Below, piece by piece: positions 48,901 to 62,500 of a DNA stretch of 64,000 nucleotides (position 1 is its first letter; each line of letters starts with the position of its first letter). The translations under genes were made by a program, and so were the position numbers. Under the pieces are notes generated by a model. The model was given only the letters and a program-made list of their open reading frames with translations, ran no database searches and was not told the DNA's origin. Origin of the DNA: Oxyruncus cristatus (lineage: Eukaryota; Chordata; Aves; Passeriformes; Cotingidae); the NCBI GenBank assembly GCA_013399855.1, contig VXAY01006782.1:657258-721257 (forward strand), read 5' to 3'.

Positions 48901-50864
48901 TGTGTTTTAACAGCTAATTTAATTTAGGTTCTTAATAGGAGATGCCTGAAAGATCAAGGGGACAGATCACCCAGTGCCTGAAAAAAAACTTACCACATCT
49001 CTTACAGGCCCACGAACACTAAATCATTTTAAAATTGGTTTCCAAGTAAGGGTTTGGGGGTTCTTTTCTGTGCTGTGAAGCCATGGTTCTCTTGACTTGA
49101 ACAGATTTCCCAGCAAAATGCTGGTTTTTGTTAAAGAGGCAACGGGCCTTTAAGAGGTCATTTCAATTTCTACAGGACCTCTTGCTGGTTAATACGTGCA
49201 TTTAGAATACATTGGAAAATACTGTTTGCATGATGTGGGTTATCAATAGTGATGAAAGACCAGTAGGGTTCTTTTGAAACTGCTGACTCTTCTGTAAAAA
49301 TGTGTAATGATTTGTGAAAATTTTATCAAGGGATATTATTAAGCAAAGTCTTTCTGTGAGACTCTCATCTGTCATTCTTAGGCACCAGTGAAAACCTTGT
49401 TTAGTATCCTGCTTTCAATCTGAATGTCCAGCTGCCTTTTAAAGGATATTGATGTAGATGATTCTGGTCCTGCTATGAAGCCTGCCAGGCTATGCCTGTC
49501 TCTCACACTGAAGTTGTTCAAACTGAGGTAGTGAACAGTAAAGAGGAAAGAAGAGAGGCTTTACAGCCTTTTGAAAATTTTAAATACAGCTTGCATAGAG
49601 AATCGTGTGGGCTTTGAGTGTCACTTGTATCTTGACCCAGCTTCATCTCTGTCAGGATGCTATCAGTTTCCCTTATCTTTCTGAAGTTTACATTTTCCTC
49701 TCAACACCACTGTTTCCATCTGTCTCCAGTTTTTGTCCTTTCTTCCCCACCTTTCCCATCTAATGCTTGTGTCCATGATTCAGTTAAACCCTAAAAATCC
49801 TCTCTTTGCCTCCAGGGAAGGCAGGCGCAGGCTGCCCCATAATGTGTTCAAGCGAAGAAGAATCCTCTCACATCACTTGGAGCTTTGACAAAATGATCTC
49901 CTGTCAGGTGCCTTCAGGGTTTGGGAGGAGGTTGCCATGTTGAAGGGTGTTCATTTTACTGTGGTTTTGTGCAGCAACAGAAGAGATATGTAGTGAGACC
50001 CAAACCAAAACTCAGCAGGCACTGATAAAAGTGCATGAGCAGGACAGGGGAGACCATTCTTGGAGTAGTAACTGTAGGGGCTTGAACCTCATCTGGTTCT
50101 CCAGTGTATCCATGCTTTTGTTCAATTAGTTTAGATGTTGGAGTACTAACACTCCTTGGGTAGCTCTGCATAGCACAGGTCTTTCTACAGACCTGAGAAA
50201 TCTTTTGGGTGTTAAAATTTCTGAAATTTCTGAAAGGAAATAAAGTTGATTGGAGTAAATCCTGACTAGCTCAGGTCTTCAAAACACTAAAGTTCAGCAA
50301 TATAGAGAGCTATTACGAAGCCAAAAAGCAGCTGAGCTTACATGAAGTCCCCTGCAAGAGTCAATCTGCTTGGAGAGATGTAGCTACTGATTATTTATTC
50401 TCCTGGATATAACAGCAACCACAAAATCCACTAAAAACTGAAGCTGGTTTTGACAGAGTATCTAGCAGTTGAAACGACTACAGGAAAAAGTGACAGGAAA
50501 AATGGAGAAACAAAAAACAAAGTAAAAGAGGTAAGTCAGATCGCTGACTGGAAGAAAACAAACTAAGCAGAGAAATTATTTTGGTAGTTTTACAGCTGAC
50601 TATTCAGAGGCAAAAGAATAGCCTTCTGACCATAGCCAAATTCTTTAAAATCCTGTCAATATGACCCTGTTATTTTTTCTCTAATAAACTGATTTATAAC
50701 CATCTGATTATGGCTGTCAGCAGAAGGCTACAGTGCTCATGAGTATTTTAGGCTGTATGCAGACTCCTAATCTAGGTGGAAAAAAAGAGGAACCACTGAA
50801 CATGTGCATCAGACTTCAGTGCAGTCATATCCCACCACACTGATTCAAGATTACTCAGAAATAT
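45926..50864. other. No gene recognised
   Basis: Unique AT-rich sequence. 48601-48830 shows faint minus-strand similarity to an old CR1 3' end. The A-run at about 46621-46633 and the short (CAG)n at about 47937-47953 are the only simple repeats. Confidence 0.5.
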
Positions 50865-51560
50865 CTTGGAAGGGGTCTTGTAGAAAAGGACCTGTGGGTG
50901 CTGGTCAACAGCTGGTTGAACATGAAGCAGCAGTGTGCCCAGGTGCCAATGGCAGAAGAGGACCAGTGGGATCCTGGCCTGTATCAGGAATAGTGTGGCC
51001 AGTGGGATCAGGGCAGTGACTGTCCCTCTGTGTTTGGCACTGGTGAGGCCACACCTCAAATCCTGGGTTCAGTTCTGGGCCCCTTCGAGAAAGATGCTGA
51101 GATGCTGGAGCGTGTCCAGAGGACAGCAAAGGTGGTGAAGGGTCTAGAGAGTAAGTCATGTCAGGAGCAGCTGAGGGAGCTGGGGTTATTTAGCCTGGAG
51201 AAAAGGAGACTCAAGGAAGACCTTATTGCTCTCTACAACTACATGAAAGGAACTTGTAGCCAGATGAGGATCGGCCTCTTCTCCCATGGAACTAACAACA
51301 GGATGAGAGTTCATAGCCTCAAGCTTCAACAGGGGAGGTTCAGGTTGGACATCATGAAGAATTTCTTCTCTGAAAGGTTGGTCAGGCATTGGAAAAGGCT
51401 GCCCAGGGAAGTGGTAGAGTCACCGTCCCTGGAAGCGCTCAAGAAAAGACTGGACGTGTCACTCAGTGGTATGGTTTAGTTGGCATGGTGGTGTTTGGTC
51501 AAAGGTTGGACTCAAAGATCTTGGAGGTCTTTACCAACCTTAGTGATTATGTGACTCTAA
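50865..51560 (+). mobile_element. CR1 LINE, 5'-truncated 3' end
   Basis: Begins near CTTGGAAGGGGTCTTGTAG, inside ORF2 (the AEKDLGVLV region). The 3' UTR carries GGTGTTTGGTCAAAGGTTGG and TTGGAGGTCTTTACCAACC, then GTGATTATGTGACTC as a decayed tail. It is the same general type as the copy ending at 44618, with independent truncation and more mutations. Confidence 0.93.
51030..51479 (+). pseudogene. CR1 ORF2 C-terminal remnant
   Basis: A 149-codon open frame matches the CR1 ORF2 C-terminus. From about residue 26 onward it carries [49 protein letters not shown] and [19 protein letters not shown]. The first 25 or so residues are shifted, because a small deletion (in CCTTCGAGAAAG near 51080) changes frame relative to the copy at 43824. 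No catalytic motif remains. Confidence 0.88.
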
Positions 51561-53344
51561 GTGGGGCCACATGCCTTACATGTGCATGCTCAACATTTGC
51601 TTCCATGCAATTTGCAAAGTCACTGGTACTGCTGTGGAGTGTGTGGAAAGAAAAAGTGCTAAGAACGTCTGTAAATCCCAGAAATTTCTTCTAGATTCTT
51701 GATTTCTGGTTTAGAAAAACATACCTTATTTAAAACTTGTTTTATTAGTCAGTGCTTTTGCCCTTTGGTTAGTCACTGCACATTAGGTTGGCAGTCTTTC
51801 TTCATTTGCAGTGGATTGAAATAATTACAGGGGGATTTTTTTCTGCTTCTAACCACTTTACCTTTTGTTCAGTTTTGGTATTTTTTGTGTGTGTGTTTTC
51901 TTTTTTTTTTTTTTTTTAAGTGACATTTTTTTCTTTGAGTTCAGTGCTCATTTGTATTCTATCCTTGAAAAGCTTTTTAATGCTCTTAAACCCTTTGTGT
52001 ACTCTAGGACTGAGACTCTTCCATACAATTTTAGTCACCAGTATTTTGTACCCTGGAATAGGCAAGACAAAATTAGCCATTCAAACAACTACCCAATGAA
52101 CCCTGTCATCATCACAGCGAATTTTATAACTGTACATCATTAAGATATAAGAAAAGCTGTCAAACCATTACATTATTACTTGAATTAGCATCCAAGTAGA
52201 TTTCATTTGCTCCTAAATGCCAATTGTAACAAGTGTATTCCTTCTCCTCTCTGCCTCTAACTAGGTTCATTAATCTCAGCAGGGTAGAAGTAAGGAAGGG
52301 CCTGTTCAAAGGAATCATACACGCTGTTAAAAGCATGTGAAAGGGTTTGTATACCCAATGGGAGACTTAAGGTAACTCTTCTTTTTTGATTATTTATGAG
52401 AAATTTTACAATGCTACTTTTGAGCAAAATCATTCAGCTCTTCTGTAATTCAGTGCATTAAATCCAAAATGTAGCTGTTCTGGTGGTTTTCTTCCAGAAA
52501 CCTGCATTTTCAGTAGCATCATAAATTTACAATATGATCTTCTCCTCAGTCAAATTATTCCAGCAATAAAATTCTGACCATCTGACTTAAAATGCACATT
52601 TCAATTTAAATAAAACACCCAATTAATTGAACTGTTTGCAGAGTACATGCTATGACTACAAAAGGGGTCAAAAACTAGATTTCAGCTCAGATTTCAAAAG
52701 CAAGTGATAGCTTTTGGAAGTGTTGGAAGCCTGCGAAGTCTTACTATGAATGAGGTGTAGGAATCTTATTTACCAAAGTAATTCTGAAAATACTATCTCT
52801 TGTCACTAGTAAAAAAACCACCAACCAACCAACCAACCAAGCAACAAGCCATCTTGAAGTAATAGATAGTAAGCATTACTTGGAATTTTAACCTAGGAAA
52901 AGAATTCTCACCAGTGTTGCAGAAGTATTTAAAGAACAATTTGTAGCGAGTGATTTACTATTGCTGGCTTGTTCATCAGTAACAGAGTTCAGTGCTTTCA
53001 CACTGTTGATGGTACCATAAGATAGTAATTAAACTGTTCTACGTAGTCATCTCTAAGATGTCATGATGTTACTCTCAGAGGCTGAAATAAGGCAGTTCTG
53101 GAATAAAACTATACCTCTGACATAAAACATTAATGGAGGCTGAGAGCTTTTCTCTTGAGTTTCTTATACATCTCCAGAAAGACCTTGAATCACCAAATGA
53201 AAATTAAGTTGTTAGTGAACTTGTTTAACTTTCATTGAGTCAATTTTAGTAGACGTATTGTTTAAATAATTATAAAAAAGTGATGTGATTAGATTCCCTA
53301 ACATTAAACCTCTTCTACTTTACTTTGTTCTCAGTTGAATTATC
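51561..53344. other. No gene recognised
   Basis: Unique AT-rich sequence with a T-run at 51901-51917 and the CCAA tract at 52811-52850. The texture at 52180-52640 resembles conserved non-coding DNA but is untested. Confidence 0.45.
52811..52850. repeat. (CCAA)n microsatellite
   Basis: Five or so CCAA units flanked by an A-run and degenerate CAA units. Confidence 0.9.
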
Positions 53345-53887
53345 TTGGATAGAAAATACACAACACTGAACTCCCAAGTCTATTTCCGTATGTATGTGCA
53401 GATGCCATTTTACTGCCCTTATTTAGCAATTGTAATTCTGCAAGTCTCACCTCATCCAGGCCATGCCTGGGCCGGTAAAGTGGCATTTGTGTCAACCCTC
53501 ATTTCTTCCAGAAACCTTATATTTGAGATATCCCGTGTGATATCTTACATCATGTCTCCATCTACATTGCAGGGCAATGCAGGAGAGATGAAGAATCCTC
53601 CCCTGTTCTGTGTTCCCATTCCCCTTGGTGCACAAGAGAATCGAGGATCAGTGTCCATGCCCAGAAAAATCCAGTGGAATGGTGAGATAAAACTGAGGCT
53701 AACCACCAGCAGATGCTATGAGATTCTGGGTGCCTGCAAGTTTGCCCACTCTTCTGTGCAGTCATGGTGCTCCTACAGAGGCTGGGGGCGGGGGTCACAG
53801 AGTGCATTTGGGGTGAGCAAGGGGTTGGAGGTGTCAGTGGCTTGGTGCATATGTTCTGACCTGGGATGTGTGGAAGACCGTGCCTAA
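53345..53887 (+). other. Long open frame of unknown status (180 codons)
   Basis: One of the longest uninterrupted frames in the window outside CR1. It lies in a locally GC-rich patch that continues to about 54240. The translation shows no signal peptide, repeat, domain or motif I recognise, and the opposite strand is also open for 137 codons over part of it, as happens in GC-rich DNA. No CpG promoter, splice frame or poly(A) signal supports it. Most likely a chance frame. Confidence 0.12.
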
Positions 53888-55594
53888 AGCAGAGATGGTC
53901 TCTGGAGCTTTGCCAGAAAAGGAGGGCAAGGGGGAGCTCTGTAGGCTGTTGTCTTGCCCCAGACCAGGAAATCATTGCTGTTTTTAGCTATATGAGCTGA
54001 GACTGAACAGCTCCCATCAATGCCAGCATAACAGAGCAGGGGCTGGAAGATGTACAGCCAAGATGTAAGGGCTTATGTGCTGAATAGCATGGGCAGAGCC
54101 AGGCCCAGTCTCAGGAGGGACAAAGGAGTAGTAACATTTTGCATGGAGTGGAGGCTTGGGCCACAGCAGCAAACTTTCCTCTAGAGAGGACCTCAGGACC
54201 CTTTTGCCCTCCACTATAGAAAGCAAGGATAAAAGAGACAACAGATGGCTGTCACACTATGGGCAAATCACTTCCAAGTGCTTTGCACCAGCATACTGAG
54301 GCATGGCACTGAGCCTGACTTGGTTTACTCAGCTTGATATAAGTCCAGGCTGGGGGATTGTCTTTGCTCTGTGTGGCTTAAAACAAAATAGTTACTAAAA
54401 AGGGATGGATGCAAAGTCAGCATCAATCTTTGCCTAAACAAGGAGTAAAACTGGATCCTCCTGGCCCCTAGTTCAGTGTGGCAGAGCTCCTTATGCCTTG
54501 AGGGACTCATAATGCTGTAGTTCCTGCACTGGCACTGACCGACTTGGACAACCTAAATTCATATTGGAGAATAGGTAGCATCTCAATCCTTCAAGACACT
54601 CAGTTTTCTCTTCAAGGTGCTTGCAGCCATCAACTCCCACAGCTGCCTTATTTTCTCTACAGCAGTGGAAGAAGAAGAAGAAAGTTTAATGCCAGTTTTC
54701 TAGTTTCAGTTTTAATTATGGTCTCTATGTCTGTATACGCCTAATCAGACATCCTCAAATGTTACACAGAAAATGCTGAGTCAGGACATAAAAATTAGCC
54801 AAATAAAGATGCACAAGAAATCAGACTTAGAAAAAGGTTAATGGGTTAAGGCATTATTTAAATGTCATCTAAGTTAAGTAAGATATAATGATAGGCACAA
54901 TGTAGTGTTTTTGTGTACCTCTCAACTTTTGTACAATACACATAATTCATACAAGGACAGTGAGCTTATTATTGCAATGATAATCAAATTAAAATTCACA
55001 AGACTTCATTTGGTCTGGATACAACTGTATCAAAATGTTTGCCCTCAGATGATGCTGGAAAACTTCAGGACAATAACATAGTCCCTCATTCCACCCTTCT
55101 TTTTCTCATCAGGACCCGGTTAGGAATTGAAGAATTCATCTGCATCAGATAGTACTGTCAATAGTCTTTAATCTTTGGCCTTCCCAGGAATCCATAGCTG
55201 TCCTATTAGTAGACACTACAATGACAGTTCTTTCTACAGGAAACTAAGAAGATCTCAGAACACAGTTTGCCTTTCTTATGAGTGTGAGGAGCAGCATATA
55301 TAAAGGTATATTCATTTATATACAACCACATTTGTATATGTGCATATATACATACATGAATATAAAGAACTAGGAGTAATAATTAACACAACTGGTTACT
55401 TTTTTTTCCTATGTTTTAGGTAATTGCATTAGTCTTTATGAAGGGCTTGAGATCTCCTTTGTTTTGTTGTAAGGAATAAAATGTTCTGCATTTTGAAGGA
55501 GCTAGAGGAGGAAAAAGAGAGAGAAGCAGAAGCAAGCAATGATAATAGTAACATGCACACACCTCCCTTCTATCCCCACTTCTTTTCCAACTAG
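53888..55594. other. No gene recognised
   Basis: GC-rich up to about 54240, then AT-rich, with a TATA-rich stretch at about 55297-55362. Confidence 0.5.
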
Positions 55595-55727
55595 CTTCAC
55601 TACTGGGTATGGGATTAAGTGCAGAAATCTTTTTGATAGCTTTACCAAAGACTTGGCAATGAAATATTTTTGGAAATGTTTTAATGGCAAAATGTCTCTT
55701 TTTAAATTATGTGTTAACCTCACTTAG
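55595..55727 (+). other. Exon-like block (133 bp)
   Basis: The acceptor tract CTCCCTTCTATCCCCACTTC, followed by TTTTCCAACTAG, ends at 55594. The block ends ACTTAG before GTAAGTTG, a strong donor. One frame is open until a TAG formed by its last three bases. The translated frame is aromatic and lysine-rich with no recognised domain. Non-coding exon or decoy are both possible. Confidence 0.2.
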
Positions 55728-56279
55728 GTAAGTTGCTTGTCTAGAACAATGCATAGGAAAGAAGTGGCTGAAAGGGCTCACAGAGTGCTCAATGCCAAGA
55801 TTCTTTTTTGCTTTTTTTGCATGATTATTCTAGTCCATACAAAATAATATGTGGTTTTGTAGTTTAGCATTTAATTTCAGTAACTTTTACTACATCTAGT
55901 CTTTAAATGGTTTAAAAATGTGTACTCATGGTCCTGGGATTGCCTGCAACTGCCTGTACCAAAACACAATTTCCCAGGAACTAAACAGCTTTCAACTAAT
56001 GCATTTGAGCAGTGTCTGCTGACACTGTCAGCAGAAGGACTGTCTTCCTTCATCATTGAAAGTTATGTGTATTTTATTGGAAAAATATCCTCCTTGTTGT
56101 TAATCAGTCAACAGTGATTTGTGAAGGATAAAGATCTCTGTGACAAATACAGACCTCTAGATTACAACTGCCACAAAGTTTGGGCGTACTCAAATTCAAG
56201 AGTTTTGGCAGCTTGGTGGTGCTGCTTTTTTTTTTTTTTTTAATCCATTGAGAAATAAAAGTGAAGAGTTTAATCTTCC

Positions 56280-56515
56280 TTGACGGTGTGTTCCCCACAG
56301 GCAGCCGGGCTGGCAGAAAGTGGCAATACCGGGCGCTCTCTCTATGAGAGAGGCAAGGCAACGGTGCAGGGATGCTGGTTGCTGATTACAGGGCATTCGC
56401 GCACTTCCCGCAAGCTCCCACATGGTGGCAGAGACAGTTCACGTTAACAAACTTCGTCCGGCTGCAGATGGAGGAAGATCTGGCAATATTAAATCTGGAA
56501 CGTCCGGCTGACTAG
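56280..56515. other. Local CpG cluster
   Basis: About a dozen CpG dinucleotides occur within about 230 bases, in a window where CpG is otherwise scarce outside repeats. CGTCCGGCTG occurs twice (56455-56464 and 56501-56510). The block follows a T-run near 56227-56241. It may be a small CpG-rich regulatory element or an unrecognised recent insertion. Confidence 0.4.
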
Positions 56516-59500
56516 CTGTAGGATAGTGTAAAGTGTTCAGGGAAGCTGCCTTTGAATACCTTCCTCTCTGTGCCCTCTGGACACTCCAACTTCTCCTTGC
56601 AGGTACATAATCCCAATGTTAGCTGGGGCAAATTTGGTGTCAAAAACAAAATGTTATCATTGTTTTCTGGAAAGCGCCGAATTTTCCTTTCTCCTTGTTA
56701 AAGTTTCTAAACCTTAACTGTTTCCTTACAGTGTGCTCTGTTGCTCTGTGAATAACGTCTGCAAGTGATCAGGAAAAGAAGTGAGAAAAGAGACTTCTGT
56801 ATTTTCCTAGCAAAGGAAAAATTACAACTAATGCTCTAAGGGTTGGGATGTAGGAAAGGCATGGGGTCATTGAATGTGATGTCAAAAGACCTCACATCAA
56901 TAGGAGCTAGTATTGATTCACTCTTTTGCAATGTTGCTGTGTTACAGCACAAAGCAAACATTGCACATTGTGAATCTGTGTTAAGTGTATTCGGTGGGTC
57001 TGTCTGCACTCATCCCTCAGTTGTGAAGATCTTAAGGCCTGAAAGTCTATTAATTAATTTTCTGTATCTTTCTTAACAGCAGGAAAAGAAGGCTCGATGT
57101 ACAGACAGAGAAAAAAGAAAGTCACTAAGAAGTGAAACTGGAGCTCCCGAGAGATTTTCTTTTGGACTTCATGGTTTTAAACCACAGGCCTGTTTACCAC
57201 CAATATATGAGAACAGTTTGAAAATAGGCTGTGAAATTTAGGACATTGTCTTGTGCTAGTAAAAACAGACTGAAAATTTCTGCATCTCTCCTCAGGGTGG
57301 GAAATGCCTCCTCCTTATCCAGCGTCTCCTTTTCTCTCTGTAGTCCTTACCTTAAGGAAATAAGCTATGACCTATATCTTGCCTAGAAAGATCTCCTTTG
57401 CCTCTGGTACTCAGGAAGGAAGAAGGTCTGGTCTTTCTGTTGGTTCTTCTCTACACCTGTGAAAACACCAAGAGCAGAATCTGGACCTGGTTGGGGGTTT
57501 GTACCAGCTTCGCTCTGTTGTCTCCCCTTCCATCTCCCCCTCAGGAGAAAGATGCCTGTTCTTGCCTCCTTGTTCCTACCACTGCCCTCTGTCAGGAAGG
57601 TGTGGACATGTTTCCCTTCATCTTACTGAGCGTACTGCCACACAGGCCCTTGGGAAGGTCATCCTTGCTTTGCATGGTGGCAATGATAGAGGGAAAAGAC
57701 TGAAGAGAACAGGTATGGTAAAAAAGGGGAAAGGAGAAAGATCAAACACTTGAGCAAAAATAAGTACAAAACAGCAGAGTACAAAAAATCCACCATCAAA
57801 ATGATATAGTGACACAACAGAGAGGCTAAGGAGAACCTTTGTTGTTGCTAGATTTGCATCTTTCATGTGGTTTCCTTTCACATGAAATATTCATGTGCCT
57901 AATAATGTGACTTATTGGTAGCTGAGAAGTTATTTTTTCTTTCCAGGAGAGTCTTTTAAGGGTTAAGAACTTGAAAATGTTTCTAATCTACTAATAGGAA
58001 AAAAAAAAAGTTTGAACCAATCAAACTGTTTCTACTTTGAAATATTTTTTCATTCCATCTTTTTCCAGTATTAATATGCTGAAACATCTAGACAAGAAGC
58101 AAGAAGTCACAGGAAAATAAAATACTTCCTTTTGAAACTGATATAATAGGACATATAATGGCTTGTGTTTGTTTTTTGTTGGCTTTCTCTTTAAATCCCC
58201 ATATAATTTAGAGGCTCATGAAAAGTCATCTTTTTCCATCATCAGTTCTGTCAAACCTATTAAAATATTTTTGAAGCAAGTACCTGGCAAGCTCTACTTA
58301 CTTAATTAACACCATGAGTCAGTTCAAGATTCCCTTGTATTCCTGATGCCCATAAAGCTTCAAAAAGCATGGTTATTTATGGTACCTCTCCAAGTGGGAC
58401 GTGTGGTACTTCCAGAGTACCCTACTGTGCTGAACATCTTTGTACCAAGAAGGAATCCCAACTCACCTGGCCTTGTATGACAGGTTTTGGTTGTTTGGCT
58501 GGCAGGCTGATGGACGATCTCTTCACCTAAAGCATGTGTTTGCTTTATAGAGACATATTAGTACTTGATAAATGTGGAAGCCCCTGGACTCAGATACAGA
58601 GAGCAGCTGACAAGTGGGGAAGTGTGTTTTAACTGCTGTGATTTAATGAACATTGGGTTGCTACTGGATGGGATCAGGCAAACATTTTATATTAAAAGTC
58701 ACTCTTGAGCTTCCTCCATTAAGCTAGGAATATGCAGCTGATTGATATAACCTCTTTTTAGATTCAAATTTTATCTTCTCAGAGAATGTCTTCGAAGGTA
58801 ACCTGGTCTCTCTGTGCCCTATGGAGGTATACAGGATTCAAGGGAGAGACTGAGGCACTTCCCCACTTTGCCAAATCTGAAGCTCAATACAATTCTCACA
58901 CCTCTTACCCCCAGTTCTCCTTGAGGAAAGGTTTGCCTGCAAAAACAGGAGTGAGGAAACAACCTTGTGAATTTCTGCGCTGGACAGAATGTCTGCTTTT
59001 CTGGGGAAGAACAGCACCATCTTTTACCAAAGCAAAACCTGTCTTAATCTAAAGACTAGAGAATATTCTTTTTCACTTTTATCTGATGTACAGTCACACA
59101 GGAGGTAACTGCTGTGTTCCTTCCCCAGCTGAGGGAGAAGTTAAGCACCAATATTGGTGTAAATGCTTCTAACTGTTTGAGAGGCACTAAAGGAACACAC
59201 TGTGGATGTAATTAATACCTGGATGGCATTAAACCATTAATTTCAGTACTTGTATAAATTATGGTGAGCACAAACTGAAATGCACAAATATAACATAGCT
59301 AAGCAGAGGGCATTAAGAAAACAGAAATCCACAACATGATGTACAGTCACTTGACAGGAGCAAGAAACAGCAAATATTAAAGAGCACCTAAATAAACTCT
59401 GATTTTTTTAATTCAGGTAACTGTAGAGATAATTAGTTAAGAATTTGTTTAATTCTCTAAGTACAGACCTAAATCTAACCTTACAGGTTAATGCTAAGAA

Positions 59501-62500
59501 GATGAAAGTTTTGCAGCTCATATGCAATGTGTTTGCAAAACCTCAGTCATATTACTTGCTTTAGGGGAAACAGTTAAACATTGTCAAGGATTAAAATATT
59601 AATCTGAAAAAAGAAAATACTGCTGGTGCAGGGAAAAGTTTTTTGAGGCTGCTATGTTCCTTTTAGAAACAAACTAGTAATAAAATAATTTTAAACTTGA
59701 TCTCTGGTTTCACTGAAAAAGAAAAATAAAAAATGTTTGGAAAATATGAATTTTTAATTTTAAACTAAGCTGAAAGGTCAAATTCAGCTAAATTTAACAG
59801 AAAAATTACAGCAGAAAAGAAACTTTTTGTCCTGTTACATTCAACTTAAGTAATAGCATCCATGTTTATGGTTCAGTAAAAATTCAATCCATTTCAGAAG
59901 GAAAGGATGATTGTGAATTAGTTGCTAGGAACTGCTTTTTCTAAAGAAACTGAAATGAAACTCATTTACTGATAGGGCCACTAGAAGGACAATTGGTGCA
60001 GAGGCTCAGTTCAGAGGGGAAAGAATGGAAACTAAAAGCTTTCACAGAGAGGGATGAGGGGAGAATGAAAGGATTAAAGAGAAATACATAACTGATATGC
60101 TTCTGATTTTTCACCTTCACCAGTATTTTACCTGCCTCTGACTGCTTTTCATGGGGCTATTTTCTTTATTATTGGAATTGTTCTGTGCCTCAGAAAAAAG
60201 ATGACAATTTTTACACAGTGAAAATAAAAGTGGCTAAAACCAGGAGGGAACATAATGGAAGTGCAAAATGTCCTTGTCCTGCTTAACAAACAACAGTTTG
60301 AGCACATTAACTGCCAGGTTATTGTCAATTGGTATACAGATACCACCTAGATGCAGGCTTATCCAAGTGCATCCACATTTCAAACGGTTGGTTTGAAGGG
60401 AGACAAAGATTAAGTATCACCTGCCATTATCTGAGTGCTTTCGTGTGTAGGTATAGAACTGAGATTACAATTTGGAAAGCCTAGTTCATGTGGGATCATC
60501 TAGGAATCTGCGGTTTGATATATACACATAATCAAACTGCTTATTCTGCATTAAAGGTAATTTAAAATACTTTAAAAAGAACTATGTTACAGTTCTGACA
60601 TGAGCCTAAGAACCTAAGCAGTTTGAGAATTGGCAAAAGTCATAATAGGAAAATACAGAAAATAATATGTAGATAACATGGAAAATACCTGGTTCCTGAT
60701 TATTTGGAATTGCTAACTCAAAAAGAGAAGCAAAACTATTTCTACTCTGCATATTTATAGCACTGTGTAGTCTTTTATGCTCACTGCTGGACCCATAGAG
60801 TTCTACATATGATTTCAGATAATTAACACTTATTATTGCAATGCATCTATTCTCTAAATGAATGGGAATGTTAGTCATTTCACTCAATAACTGGTTTCAC
60901 AGTATGGCTTGAATATTAATGCCAATTTTTTCATGAAATACCTGAATAATGTAAATATTTCTTGCACTGACAGAGTAGTCAAACAGCACAATAGAATACT
61001 TGCTATGCCAGTCATTGCACTGAGTGGTTGAAACTCAGTCGTTTCACAGAATAATAGGTCACACGTGATAAGATACATATTTGGCCTCACTCCTTTGCAG
61101 TTTGCATCTCAGGGTGCATCCACCACATTTTATGGTTGCTTTAGGCCAGACTGCTGAGCCCTGCTTAAGTTTCATGATCCTACTCCCAGCCTCCTGACAT
61201 TTTTAAGAGCACGCTGGGAGAGGGGAGCTGCTCTATCTGCATCCTACTCCTACCAGAAAAAGTGTTTAGTTTTCAGCTGGATTATCTCCCTCACCCAGCT
61301 CAGGTGTACGAGTCCACGTGCCAGGCAGGGGGGGGAGAGGGGGTTATGCAAATAAGTGAAAGGGTTCAAATAAAATGGTAGTGTTCAGGTAGGGTCAGGC
61401 TTCCAGGAATCTGTGCTTTTGCTTCTTTCCAAAGGGGAACTTCAAATGTCTTGAGAAAAAAATGCTCAGTTCTGCATGAAATGTTCAGGGATGAATGGAT
61501 CTTTATGGCTTGGTCACCTGTGTGAAAAAAACCAACAGTTCAGGCCTTCTGGGATCTTATACAAAAAAGTGTCCAAACCATTTGTCCATGTTTGTTTGGA
61601 ATGTAAAGTGCTGAATTTGTTCTTTCAGCAAAAATACAATAGGAATGATACCTGGCACAGGAGAAGATGCTTGCAAAAAATAAATTTTGCTTTTCTCAAA
61701 TGGTTTAGCTGTCTGGTTTACTCATTTCAACATGAAATAACCAAAAAAAGTCACTTACTACTTTATTATTTTCCTCCATCTATTAATTATATAAAAACAT
61801 CAGCACTTTATTTATACTTTAATTAACATAATCCAAGTACAAAGTTCAGCCAGGGCAAGGACACAAGGATATTGATTATCTGTCCTTTCCACCAGAGTCA
61901 AAAATCATTTCTGTGCTGCATTTATTAATATATGTTCATAGCTATGGCATTGAAATCTATCACTGTGATCGACCTTTATTTTCAGGCAGTCAATAGCCAT
62001 TGACCCATGCAGATAAATTACCATAGTGAATTTTGCTGTTGCTTTCTCAGACTCTAATATCAATAGTTGACCCACTGAATGTTTATTTTTTTTCCTTCCC
62101 TTTTGCCTACCAAACATATAAAATAATTCACACAGATTCAAACAAATACATAGATAAGAAGCAGGTCACAAATCACTTTGTTATTCTGTGTGCTTGCATG
62201 GGGACACATGGTATCTTTCTTATTTCTCCCTTTTGGTGTCAGGCAAACACCCATTTTGCTGAGCAAAAGGAGAGTGCAGGAATAGTGTTTCAAATAGATG
62301 GTACTTCAGATAAGGAATATGTTGTTCTGTGGCTACAAAAGATATCTCTCATATTTTGTCGATATGAGAAAAATCTTTCTGAATGATCATAGACTATAAC
62401 ATGGACTGCAGCATTTTGGTCTTGATTTGCATTTACACATGGCAATGTTTAGATGTAATAGTATTAGATTGTTTTCTCTATTCTATTGAAGACCTACAGA

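Noticed and set aside
50440..50532. GAG|GTAAGTCAG donor at about 50530 with a possible exon upstream
   Set aside because: The only upstream acceptor has a poor pyrimidine tract.
50905..51159. 84-codon minus-strand frame rich in S and P
   Set aside because: Antisense shadow of the CR1 copy at 50865-51560.
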